Source of the DNA: Mercurialis annua
Taxonomy: Eukaryota; Streptophyta; Magnoliopsida; Malpighiales; Euphorbiaceae
Reading direction: 5' to 3'
DNA length: 64,000 nucleotides
Assembly: GCF_937616625.2 (NCBI RefSeq)
Contig: NC_065572.1
Coordinates: forward strand, 42,559,653-42,623,652
Shown here in pieces: positions 50,301-63,600 of the stretch; position 1 is the first letter of the stretch; the number at the start of each line of letters is the position of its first letter. The translations under genes and the position numbers were made by a program. The notes under the pieces were generated by a model. It was not told where the DNA came from. It did not search any database and worked only from the letters and a program-made list of their open reading frames with translations.

Positions 50301-52142
50301 CGAAAAAAATCCAAACGTTTCCTTCTTTTAGCGATTTAAGCAAAACGTTTAAAAGGTTACGCTACCAATCCAAATGTTTCACCTTTTTAGCAATTTAAGC
50401 GAAACGTTTACAAACGTTACGAAACAGATCTAAGCGTTTCACCTTTTTAGCAATTTAAGCCAAATATTTACAAACGTTACGAAACAAATCCAAGCGTTTC
50501 ACCTTTTTAGCAATTTAAGCAAAACGTTTACGAACGTTACGAAACAAATCCAAGCGTTTCACCTTTTTAGCAATTCAAGCCGAACGTTTACAACCGTTAC
50601 GAAACAAATCCAAACATTTCACCTTTTAAGCGATTTAAGCCAAACCTTTACAAACATTACGAAACAAATCCAAACGTTTCACCTTTTTAGCGATTTAAGC
50701 GAAACGTTTGCAAACGTTGCGAAACAAATCCAGACGTTTCACCTTTTTAGCGATTTAAGCAAAACGTTTTCAAACGGCAAGAAACAAATCCAAATGTTTC
50801 GCCTTTTTAGTGATTTAAGCCAAACGTTTACAAACTCTACGAAAAAAATCACAACGTTTCACCTTTTTAGCAATTTAAGCCAAACATTTACAAACGTTAC
50901 GAAACAAATCCAAATGTTTCACTTTTTTTGCGATTTAAGCCAAACGTTTGCAAACGTTTCGAAACAAATACAAACGTTTCCCCTTTTAGCGATTTAAGCC
51001 AAACGTTTTCAAACGTTATGAAAGAAATCCAAATGTTTCACCTTTTTAGCGATTTAAGCCAGATGTTTACAAACGTTACAAAACAAATCCAAATGCTTCA
51101 CCTTTTTAGCAATTTAAGCCAAAAGTTTACAATCGTTACGAAACAAAACCAAACGTTTAAAACATTATGAAACAAATTAAAACGTTTCATATTTTTAGCG
51201 ATTTAAGCCAAACATTTACAAACGTTACGAAACAAAACCAAGCGTTTCACCTTTTTAGCAATTGAAGCCAAATGTTTACAAACATTACGAAACAAATCCA
51301 AGTGTTTCACCTTTTTAGCAATTTAAGCCAAACGTTTACCAACGTTACGAAACAAATCCAAACGTTTCACCTTTTTAGAAATTTAAGCCAAACGTTTATA
51401 AACTTTACGAAACAAATCCAAATGTTTCACCTTTTTAGCAATTTAAGCCAAACATTTACAATGCTTTTGAAACAAATCCAAAAGTTTCACCTATTTAGAA
51501 ATTTAAGCCAAAAGTTATAAAATAAATCCAAGCGTTTCACCTTTTTAATAATTTAAGCCAAACGTTTACAAATGGTACGAAACAAATCCAATCGTTTCAC
51601 CTTTTTAGCAATTTAAGCGAAATGTTTGCAAACATTACGAAACAAATCCAAACGTTCCACCTTTTAGTGATTTAAGCGAAATGTTTAAAATTATTACGAA
51701 ACAAATCCAAATGTTTCACCTTTTTAGCAATTTAAGCAAAACGTTTACAAAGATTACAAAACAAATCCAAGCGTTTCACCTTTTTAGCAATTTAAGCCAA
51801 ATGTTTACAAACGTTACGAAACAAATCCAAGCGTTGCACCTTTTTAGCATTTTAAGCCAAACGTTTACAAACATTACGAAACAAATCCAAGCGTTTCACC
51901 TTTTTAGCAATTTAAGCCAAACCTTTACAAACATTAAAAAAAACCAAGTGTTTCACCTTTTTAGCAATTTAAGCAAAACGTTTACAAACGTTACGAAACA
52001 AATCCAAGCGTTTCACCTTTTCAGCAATATAAGCCAAGCGTTTACAAAAATTACGAAACAAATCCAAGCGTTTCACCCTTTTAGAAATGTAAGCCAAACG
52101 TTTACAAACGTTACGAAACAAATCCAAGCGTTTCACCTTTTT
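47305..52142. repeat. Segmental duplication block R2 (matches 38,051-43,071)
   Basis: Second copy of the R block. Its left edge is a clean join: up to about 47,280 the sequence follows the S block (as at 58,890), then it switches within the shared TTTAGCAATTTAAGCC to the R block, beginning with the A-tract monomer. The right part, 49,788-52,200, was then duplicated in tandem (next two entries). Confidence 0.83.
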
Positions 52143-52200
52143 AGAAATTTAAGCCAAACGTTTATAAACTTTACGAAACAAATCCAAATGTTTCACCTTT
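49788..52200. repeat. 2,413-bp tandem duplication, copy 1
   Basis: Starts at TTAGCAATTTAAGCCAAATG before the GAAAGAAAAACC monomer and ends just before the same sequence at 52,201. It differs from copy 2 at only a few positions that I could find by eye. The length is 40 monomers plus 13 bp, the excess coming from irregular monomers inside. Confidence 0.9.
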
Positions 52201-54613
52201 TTAGCAATTTAAGCCAAATGTTTACAAATGTTACGAAAGAAAAACCAAGTATTTCACCTATTTTTAGCAATTTAAGCCAAACGTTTATAAACGTTAAGAA
52301 CAAATCCAAGCGTTTCAGCTCTTTAGCAATTTAAGCCAAACGTTTACAAACGTTACGAAACAAATCCAAGCGTTTCACCTTTTTAGCAATTTAAGCCAAA
52401 CGTTTACAGACGTTACGAAACAAATCCAAATATTTCACCTTTTTTGGAGTTTAAGCCAAACGTTTACAAACGGTACGAAACAAATTTAAACGTTTCCCCT
52501 TTATAGCGATTTAAGCCAATCATTTACAAACGCTACGAAACAAATCCAAATGTTTCACCTTTTTAGCAATGTAAGCCAAACGTTTACAAACGTTACAAAA
52601 CAAATCCAAGTATTTCACCTTTTTAGCAATTTAAACCAAACATTTAAAACGTTACGAAACAAATCAAGCGTTTCATCTTTTGATAAATTTATGCAAAACG
52701 TTTACAAACGTTGCGAAAAAAATCCAAACGTTTCCTTCTTTTAGCGATTTAAGCAAAACGTTTAAAAGGTTACGCTACCAATCCAAATGTTTCACCTTTT
52801 TAGCAATTTAAGCGAAACGTTTACAAACGTTACGAAACAGATCTAAGCGTTTCACCTTTTTAGCAATTTAAGCCAAATATTTACAAACGTTACGAAACAA
52901 ATCCAAGCGTTTCACCTTTTTAGCAATTTAAGCAAAACGTTTACGAACGTTACGAAACAAATCCAAGCGTTTCACCTTTTTAGCAATTCAAGCCGAACGT
53001 TTACAACCGTTACGAAACAAATCCAAACATTTCACCTTTTAAGCGATTTAAGCCAAACCTTTACAAACATTACGAAACAAATCCAAACGTTTCACCTTTT
53101 TAGCGATTTAAGCGAAACGTTTGCAAACGTTGCGAAACAAATCCAGACGTTTCACCTTTTTAGCGATTTAAGCAAAACGTTTTCAAACGGCAAGAAACAA
53201 ATCCAAATGTTTCGCCTTTTTAGTGATTTAAGCCAAACGTTTACAAACTCTACGAAAAAAATCACAACGTTTCACCTTTTTAGCAATTTAAGCCAAACAT
53301 TTACAAACGTTACGAAACAAATCCAAATGTTTCACTTTTTTTGCGATTTAAGCCAAACGTTTGCAAACGTTTCGAAACAAATACAAACGTTTCCCCTTTT
53401 AGCGATTTAAGCCAAACGTTTTCAAACGTTATGAAAGAAATCCAAATGTTTCACCTTTTTAGCGATTTAAGCCAGATGTTTACAAACGTTACAAAACAAA
53501 TCCAAATGCTTCACCTTTTTAGCAATTTAAGCCAAAAGTTTACAATCGTTACGAAACAAAACCAAACGTTTAAAACATTATGAAACAAATTAAAACGTTT
53601 CATATTTTTAGCGATTTAAGCCAAACATTTACAAACGTTACGAAACAAAACCAAGCGTTTCACCTTTTTAGCAATTGAAGCCAAATGTTTACAAACATTA
53701 CGAAACAAATCCAAGTGTTTCACCTTTTTAGCAATTTAAGCCAAACGTTTACCAACGTTACGAAACAAATCCAAACGTTTCACCTTTTTAGAAATTTAAG
53801 CCAAACGTTTATAAACTTTACGAAACAAATCCAAATGTTTCACCTTTTTAGCAATTTAAGCCAAACATTTACAATGCTTTTGAAACAAATCCAAAAGTTT
53901 CACCTATTTAGAAATTTAAGCCAAAAGTTATAAAATAAATCCAAGCGTTTCACCTTTTTAATAATTTAAGCCAAACGTTTACAAATGGTACGAAACAAAT
54001 CCAATCGTTTCACCTTTTTAGCAATTTAAGCGAAATGTTTGCAAACATTACGAAACAAATCCAAACGTTCCACCTTTTAGTGATTTAAGCGAAATGTTTA
54101 AAATTATTACGAAACAAATCCAAATGTTTCACCTTTTTAGCAATTTAAGCTAAACGTTTACAAAGATTACAAAACAAATCCAAGCGTTTCACCTTTTTAG
54201 CAATTTAAGCCAAATGTTTACAAACGTTACGAAACAAATCCAAGCGTTGCACCTTTTTAGCATTTTAAGCCAAACGTTTACAAACATTACGAAACAAATC
54301 CAAGCGTTTCACCTTTTTAGCAATTTAAGCCAAACCTTTACAAACATTAAAAAAAACCAAGTGTTTCACCTTTTTAGTAATTTAAGCAAAACGTTTACAA
54401 ACGTTACGAAACAAATCCAAGCGTTTCACCTTTTCAGCAATATAAGCCAAGCGTTTACAAAAGATACGAAACAAATCCCAGCGTTTCACCCTTTTAGAAA
54501 TGTAAGCCAAACGTTTACAAACGTTACGAAACAAATCCAAGCGTTTCACCTTTTTAGAAATTTAAGCCAAACGTTTATAAACTTTACGAAACAAATCCAA
54601 ATGTTTCACCTTT
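52201..54613. repeat. 2,413-bp tandem duplication, copy 2
   Basis: Near-identical to 49,788-52,200. Differences seen include AAGCTAAACG near 54,149 in place of AAGCAAAACG, TTAGTAATTTA near 54,376, and AAAGATACG near 54,461 in place of AAAATTACG. After 54,613 the array continues with the TTTACAATGCTTTTG monomer and does not enter a third unit. Confidence 0.9.
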
Positions 54614-57600
54614 TTAGCAATTTAAGCCAAACATTTACAATGCTTTTGAAACAAATCCAAAAGTTTCACCTATTTAGAAATTTAAGCCAAAAGTTATAAA
54701 ATAAATCCAAGCGTTTCACCTTTTTAATAATTTAAGCCAAACGTTAACAAATGGTACGAAACAAATCCAATCGTTTCACCTTTTTAGCAATTTAAGTGAA
54801 ATGTTTGCAAACATTACGAAACAAATCCAAACGTTCCACCTTTTAGTGATTTAAGCGAAATGTTTAAAATTATTACGAAACAAATCCAAATGTTTCACCT
54901 TTTTAGCAATTAAGCCAAACGTTTACAAACATTACAAAACAAATCCAAGCGTTTCACCTTTTTAGCAATTAAGCCAAACGTTTACAAACATTACAAAACA
55001 AATCCAAGCGTTTCACCTTTTTAGCAATTAAGCCAAATGTTTACAAACATTACGAAACAAATCCAAGCGTTTCACCTTTTTAGCAATTTAAGCCAAACGT
55101 TTACCAACGTTACGAAACAAATCCAAACGTTTCACTTTTTAGAAATTTAAGCCAAACGTTTATAAATGTTACGAAACAAATCCAAACGTTTCACCTTTTT
55201 AGCGATTTAAGCCAAACATTTACAATGCTTTTGAAACAAATCCAATAGTTTCTCCTATTTAGAAATTTAAGCCAAAAGTTATAAAACAAATCCAAGCGTT
55301 TCACCTTTTTAATAATTTAAGCCAAACATTTACAAATGGTACGAAACAAATCCAATCGTTTCACCTTTTTAGCAATTTAAGTGAAATGATTACAAACCTT
55401 ACGAAACAAATCCAAACGTTCCACCTTTTAGCGATTTAAGCGAAACGTTTAAAAACATTACGAAACAAATCCAAATGTTTCACCTTTTTAGCAATTTAAG
55501 CAAAACGTTTACAAACATTACAAAACAAATCCAAGCGTTTCACCTTTTTAGCAATTTAAGCAAAATGTTTACAAACGTTACGAAACAAATCCAAGCGTTG
55601 CACCTTTTTAGCATTTTAAGCCAAACGTTTACAAACATTACGAAACAAATCCAAGCGTTTCACCTTTTTAGCAATTTAAGCCAAACCTTTACAAACATTA
55701 AAAAAAACCAAGCGTTTCACCTTTTTAGCAATTTAAGCAAAACGTTTACAAACGTTACGAAACAAATCCAAGCGTTTCACCTTTTCAGCAATATAAGCCA
55801 AGCGTTTACAAAAATTTTGAAACAAATCCAAGCGTTTCACCCTTTTTGAAATGTAAGCCAAACGTTTACAAACGTTACGAAACAAATCCAAGCGTTTCAC
55901 CTATTTAGCAATTAAGCCAAACGTTTACAAACATTACAAAACAAATCCAAGCGTTTCACCTTTTTAGCAATTTAAGCCAAATGTTTGCAAACGTTACGAA
56001 ACAAATCCAAGTGTTTCACCTTTTTAGCATTTTAAGCCAAACGTTTGCAAACGTTACGAAACAAATCCAAGTGTTTCACCTTTTTAGCATTTTAAGCCAA
56101 ACGTTTACAAATGTTACGAAACAAATCCAAACGTATTCCCATTTTAGTGATTTAAGCCAAACATTTAAAACGTTACGAAACAAAACCAAGCGTTTCACCT
56201 TTTTAGCAATTTAAGCCAAACGTTTACCAACGTTACGAAACAAATCCAAACGTTTCACTTTTTAGAAATTTAAGCCAAACGTTTATAAATGTTACGAAAC
56301 AAATCCAAACGTTTCACCTTTTTAGCGATTTAAGCCAAACATTTACAATGCTTTTGAAACAAATCCAAAAGTTTCACCTATTTAGAAATTTAAGCCAAAA
56401 GTTATAAAACAAATCCAAGCGTTTCACCTTTTTAATAACTTAAGCCAAACGTTTACAAATGGTACGAAACAAATTCAATCGTTTCACCTTTTTAGCAATT
56501 TAAGTGAAATGATTACAAACATTACGAAACAAATCCAAACGTTCCACCTTTTAGCGATTTAAGCGAAAGGTTTAAAAACATTACGAAACAAATCCAAGTG
56601 TTTCACCTTTTTAGCAATTTAAGCAAAAACGTTTACAAACATTACAAAACAAATCCAAGCGTTTCACCTTTTTAGCAATTTAAGCCAAATGTTTACAAAC
56701 GTTACGAAACAAATCCAAGCGTTGCACCGTTTTAGCATTTTAAGCCAAACGTTTACAAACATTACAAAACAAATCCAAGCGTTTCACCTTTTTAGCAATT
56801 TAAGCCAAACCTTTACAAACATTAAAAAAACCAAATGTTTCACCTTTTCAGCAATTTAAGCAAAACGTTTACAAACGTTACGAAACAAATCCAAGCGTTT
56901 CACCTTTTCAGCAATATAAGCCAAGCGTTTACAAAAATTACGAAACAAATCCAAGCGTTTCACCCTTTTAGCAATGTAAGCCAAACGTTTACAAACGTTA
57001 CGAAACAAATCCAAGCGTTGCACCTTTTTACCAATTAATCCAAACGTTTACAAACATTACAAAACAAATCCAAGCGTTTCACCTTTTTAGCAATTTAAGC
57101 CAAATGTTTGCAAACGTTACGAAACAAATCCAAGCGTTTCACCTTTTTAGCATTTTAAGCCAAACGTTTACAAACATTACCAAACAAATCCAATCGTTTC
57201 ACTTTTTTAGTAATTTAAGCCAAACTTTTACAAACATTACGAAACAAAACCAAGCATTTCACCTTTTTAGCAAATTAAGCAAAACGTTTACAAACGTTAC
57301 GAAACAAATCCAAGCGTTTCACCTTTTTAGCAATTTAAGCCAAATGTTTACAAACATTACGAAACAAATCCAAGCGTTTCACCTTTTTGGCAATGTATGC
57401 CAAATGTTTACAAACGTTACGAAACAAATCCAAGCGTTTTACCTTTTTAGCAATTTAAGCCAAACGTTTACAAACGTTACGAAATAAATCCGAATGTTTG
57501 ACCTTTTAAGCGATTAAAGCCAAACGTTCACAAACGATACGAAACAAATCCAAATATTTCACCTTTTTAGCAATTTAAGCCAAACCCTTACTAACGTTAT

Positions 57601-60600
57601 GAAACAAATCCAAATGTTTCACCTTTTTAGCGATTTAAGCCAAACGTTTACAAATGTTACGAAACAAAACTAAATGTTTCACCTATTTAGCGATTTAAGC
57701 CAAACGTTTACAAACGTTTCGAAATAAATCCAAACGTTTCACCTTTTTAGCGATTTAAGCCAAACGTTTACAAACGTTACAAAACAAATCCAAATATTTC
57801 ACCTTTTTAGCAATTTAAGCCAAGCTTTTACAAACGTTATGAAATAAAACCAAATGTTTAAAACGCTATGAAACAAATTAAAACGTTTCACATTTTTAGC
57901 GGCTTAAGCCAATCGTTTACAAATGTTACGAAACAAAACCAAGCGTTTCACCTTTTTAAATATTTAAGCCAAACTTTTACAAACATTACAAAACAAATCC
58001 AATTGTTTCACCTTTTTAACAATTTAAGCCAAATGTTTACAAACTTTACGAAACAAATCCAAGCATTTCACCTTTTTTGCAATATAAACAAAATATCTAC
58101 AAACATTTCAAAACAAATCCAAGCGTTTCACCTTTTTAGCAATTTAAGCCAAATGTTTACAAACGTTACGAAACAAATCCAAGCGTTTAACCTTTTTAGA
58201 CATTTTAGCTAAACGTTTAAAAACATTACAAAACAAATCCAAGCGTTTCACCTTTTTAGCAATTTAAGCCAAAAGTTTACAAACATTACGAAACAAATCC
58301 AAGAGTTTCACCTTTTTAGCAATTTAAGCCAAACTTTTATAAACGTTACGAAACAAATCCAAACGTTTCACCTTTTTAACGATTTAAGTCAAACATTTTC
58401 AAACGTTACGAAACAAATTCAAACGTTTCACCTTTTTATCTATTTAAGCCAAACATTTACGATGGTTTGGAAACAAATCCAAATGTTTCACCTTTTTAGC
58501 AATTTAAGCCAAATGTTTACAAACGTTACGAAACAAATTCAAGCATTTCACCTTTTTAGCAATTTAAGCCAAACGTTTACAAATGTTACAAACAAATCCA
58601 AGCGTTTCACCTTTTTAGTAATTTTAGCGAAATGTTTACAAATGTTTGCGATTTAAGGGAAATGTTTAAAAACTTACGAAACAAATCCAAACGTTTCAAC
58701 GTTTTAGCGATTTAAGCCAAACGTTTACAAATGTTACCAAATAAATCCAAACGTTTCCCCTTTATAACGATATAAGCCAAACATTTACAAACGTTACGAA
58801 ACAAATCCAAAGGTTTCCCCTTTTTAGCGATTTAGGCCAAATGTTTACAAACATTACTAAACAAATCCAAACGTTTCTCCTTTTTAGCAATTTAAGCCAA
58901 ATGTTTATAAACGTTACGAAACAAATCCAAACGTTTCGCCTTTTTAGCAATTTAAGCCAAACGTTTACGAACATTGCGAAAAATTTCAAACGTTTCCCCA
59001 TTTTATCGATTTAAGCCGAACGTTTAAAACGTCACGAAACAAATCCAAATGTTTCACATTTTTGGCGATTTAAGCCAAACGTTTAAAACGTTGCGAAACA
59101 AATCCAAACGTTTCACCTTTTTAGCAATTTATGCAAAACGTTTACAAACATTACGAAACAAAATCGAAGTGTTTCATCTTTTTAGCGATTGAAGCCAAAT
59201 GTTTACAAACGTTACGAAACAAATTCAAACGTTTCACATTTTTAGCAATTTAAGCCAAATGTTTACAAATGTTACGAAAGAAAAACCAAGTATTTCACCT
59301 ATTTTTAGCAATTTAAGCCAAACGTTTATAAACGTTAAGAACAAATCCAAGCGTTTCAGCTCTTTAGCAATTTAAGCCAAACGTTTACAAACGTTACGAA
59401 ACAAATCCAAGCGTTTCACCTTTTTAGCAATTTAAGCCAAACGTTTACAGACGTTACGAAACAAATCCAAATATTTCACCTTTTTTGGAGTTTAAGCCAA
59501 ACGTTTACAAACGGTACGAAACAAATTTAAACGTTTCCCCTTTATAGCGATTTAAGCCAATCATTTACAAACGCTACGAAAGAAATCCAAATGTTTCACC
59601 TTTTTTAGCAATGTAAGCCGAACGTTTACAAACGTTACAAAACAAATCCAAGTATTTCACCTTTATAGCAATTTAAACCAAACATTTAAAACGTTACGAA
59701 ACAAATCAAGGGTTTCGTCTTTTGATCAATTTAAGCAAAACGTTTACAAACGTTGCGAAAAAAAATCCAAACGTGTCCTTCTTTTATCGATTTAAGCAAA
59801 ACGTTTAAAAGGTTACGCTACCAATCCAAATGTTTTACCTTTTTAGCAATTTAAGCGAAACGTTTACAAACGTTACGAATCAGATCTAAGCGTTTCACCT
59901 TTTTAGCAATTTAAGCCAAATATTTACAAACGTTACGAAACAAATCCAAGCGTTTCACCTTTTTAGCAATTTAAGCAAAATGTTTACGAACGTTACGAAA
60001 CAAATCCAAGCGTTTCACCTTTTTAGCAATTCAAGCCGAACGTTTACAACCGTTACGAAACAAATCCAAACATTTCACCTTTTAAGCGATTTAAGCCAAA
60101 CCTTTACAAACATTACGAAACAAATCCAAACGTTTCACCTTTTTAGCGATTTAAGCGAAACGTTTGCAAACGTTGCGAAACAAATCCAGACGTTTCACCT
60201 TTTTAGCGATTTAAGCAAAACGTTTTCAAACGGTAAGAAACAAATCCAAATGTTTCGCCTTTTTAGTGATTTAAGCCAAACGTTTACAAACGCTACGAAA
60301 ATTTCACAACGTTTCACCTTTTTAGCAATTTAAGCCAAACATTTAAAAACGTTACGAAACAAATCCAAATGTTTCACTTTTTTTGCGATTTAAGCCAAAC
60401 GTTTGCAAACGTTTCGAAACAAATACAAACGTTTCCCCTTTTAGCGATTTAAGCCAAACGTTTTCAAACGTTATGAAAGAAATCCAAATGTTTCACCTTT
60501 TTAGCGATTTAAGCCAGATGTTTACAAACGTTACAAAACAAATCCAAATGCTTCACCTTTTTAGCAATTTCAGCCAAAAGTTTACAATCGTTACGAAACA

Positions 60601-63600
60601 AAACCAAACGTTTAAAACGTTATGAAACAAATTAAAACGTTTTATATTTTTAGCGATTTAAGCCAAACATTTACAAACGTTACGAAACAAAAACAAGCTT
60701 TTCACCTTTTTAGCAATTTAAGCCAAATGTTTACAAACATTACGAAACAAATCCAAGTGTTTAACCTTTTTAGCAATTTAAGCCAAACGTTTACCAACGT
60801 TACGAAACAAATCCAAACGTTTCACCTTTTTAGAAATTTAAGCCAAACGTTTATAAACGTTACGAAACAAATCCAAATGTTTCACCTTTTTAGCGATTTA
60901 AGCCAAATATTTACAATGCTTTTGAAACAAATCCAAAAGTTTCACCTATTTAGAAATTTAAGCCAAAAGTTATAAAACAAATCCAAGCGTTTCACCTTTT
61001 TAATAATTTAAACCAAACGTTTACAAATGGTACGAAACAAATTCAATCGTTTCACCTTTTTAGCAATTTAAGCGAAATGTTTACAAACATTACGAAACAA
61101 ATCCAAATGTTCCACCTTTTAGTGATTTAAGCGAAATGTTTAAAAACATTACGAAACAAATCCAAATGTTTCACCTTTTTAGCAATTTAAGCAAAACGTT
61201 TACAAAGATTACAAAACAAATCCAAGCGTTTCACCTTTTTTAGCAATTTAAGCCAAATGTTTACAAACGTTACGAAACAAATCCAAGCGTTGCACATTTT
61301 TAGCATTTTAAGCCAAACGTTTACAAACATTACAAAACAAATCCAAGCGTTTCACCTTTTTAGCAATTTAAGCCAAACCTTTACGAACATTAAAAAAAAC
61401 CAAGCGTTTCACCTTTTTAGCAATTTAAGCAAAACGTTTACAAACGTTACGAAACAAATCCAAGCGTTTCACCTTTTCAGCAATATAAGCCAAGCGTTTA
61501 CAAAAATTACGAAACAAATCCAAGCGTTTCACCCTTTTAGAAATGTAAGCCAAACGTTTACAAACGTTACGAAACAAATCCAAGCGTTTCACCTTTTTAG
61601 CAATTAAGCCAAACGTTTACAAACGTTACAAAACAAATCCAAGCGTTTCACCTTTTTAGCAATTTAAGCCAAATGTTTGCAAACGTTACGAAACAAATCC
61701 AAGCGTTTCACCTTTTTAGCATTTTAAGCTAAACGTTTACAAACATTACCAAACAAATCCAATCGTTTCACTTTTTTAGCAATTTAAGCCAAACTTTTAC
61801 AAACATTACGAAACAAAACCAAGCGTTTCACCTTTTTAGCAAATTAAGCAAAACGTTTACAAACGTTACGAAACAAACCCAAGCGTTTCACCTTTTTAGC
61901 AATTTAAGCCAAACGTTTACAAACATTACGAAACAAATCCAAGCGTTTCACCTTTTAAGCAATGTAAGCAAAACGTTTACAAACGTTACGAAACAAATCC
62001 AAGCGTTTTACCTTTTTAGGAATTTAAGCCAAACGTTTACAAACGTTACGAAATAAATCCGAACGTTTGACCTTTTTAGCGATTTAAGCCAAACGTTCAC
62101 AAACGATACGAAAGAAATCCAAATATTTCATCTTTTTAGCAATTTATGCCAAACCCTTACAAACGTTACGAAACAAATCGAAATGTTTCACCTTTTTAGC
62201 AATTTAAGCCAAGCGTTTACAAACGTTATGAAATAAAAACCAAACGTTTAAAACGTTATGAAACAAATTAAAACGTTTCACATTTTTAGCGATTTAAGCC
62301 AATCGTTTACAAACGTTACGAAACAAAACCAAGCGCTTCACCTTTTTAGCAATTTAAGCCAAACTTTTACAAACATTACAAAACAAATCCAATTGTTTCA
62401 CCTTTTTAGCAATTTTAGCAAAACGTTTACAAAAATTACAAAACAAATCCAAGCGTTTCACCTTTTTAGCAATTTAAGCAAAACGTTTACAAAGATTACA
62501 AAACAAATCCAAGCGTTTCACCTTTTTAGCAATTTAAGCCAAATGTTTACAAACGTTACGAAACAAATCCAAGCGTTGCACCTTTTAAGCAATGTAAGCC
62601 AAACGTTTACAAACGTTACGAAACAAATCCAAGCGTTTTACCTTTTTAGGAATTTAAGCCAAACGTTATGAAACAAATCCAAGCGTTTCACCTTTTTAGG
62701 AATTTAAGCCAAACGTTAACAAACGTTACGAAATAAATCCGAACGTTTGACCTTTTTAGCGATTTAAGCCAAACGTTCACAAACGATACGAAAAAAATCC
62801 AAATATTTCATCTTTTTAGCAATTTATGCCAAACCCTTACAAACGTTACGAAACAAATCGAAATGTTTCACCTTTTTAGCAATTTAAGCCAAGCGTTTAC
62901 AAACGTTATGAAATAAAACCAAACGGTTAAAACGTTATGAAACAAATTAAAACGTTCCACATTTTTAGCGATTTAAGCCAATCGTTTACAAACGTTACGA
63001 AACAAAACCAAGCGTTTCACCTTTTTAGCAATTTAGGCCAAACTGTTACTAACATTACAAAACAAATCCAATTGTTTCACCTTTTTAGCAATTTAAGCAA
63101 AACGTTTACAAAAATTACAAAACAAATCCAAGCGTTTCACCTTTTTAGCAATTTAAGCCAAATGTTTACAAACGTTACGAAACAAATCCAAGCGTTGCAC
63201 CTTTTTAGCATTATAAGCCAAACGTTTACAAACATTACAAAACAAATCCAAGCGTTTCACCTTTTTAGCAATTTAAGCCAAACCTTTACAAACATTAAAA
63301 AAAACCAAGCGTTTCACCTTTTTAGCAATTTAAGCAAAACGTTTACAAACGTTACGAAACAAATCCAAGCGTTTCACCTTTTCAGCAATATAAGCCAAAC
63401 GTTTACAAAAATTACGAAACAAATCCAAGCGTTTCACCCTTTTAGAAATGTAAGCCAAACGTTTACAAACGTTACGAAACAAATCCAAGCGTTTCACCTT
63501 TTTAGCAATTAAGCCAAACGTTTACAAACTTTACAAAACAAATCCAAGCGTTTCACCTTTATAGCAATTTAAGCCAAATGTTTGCAAACGGTACGAAACA

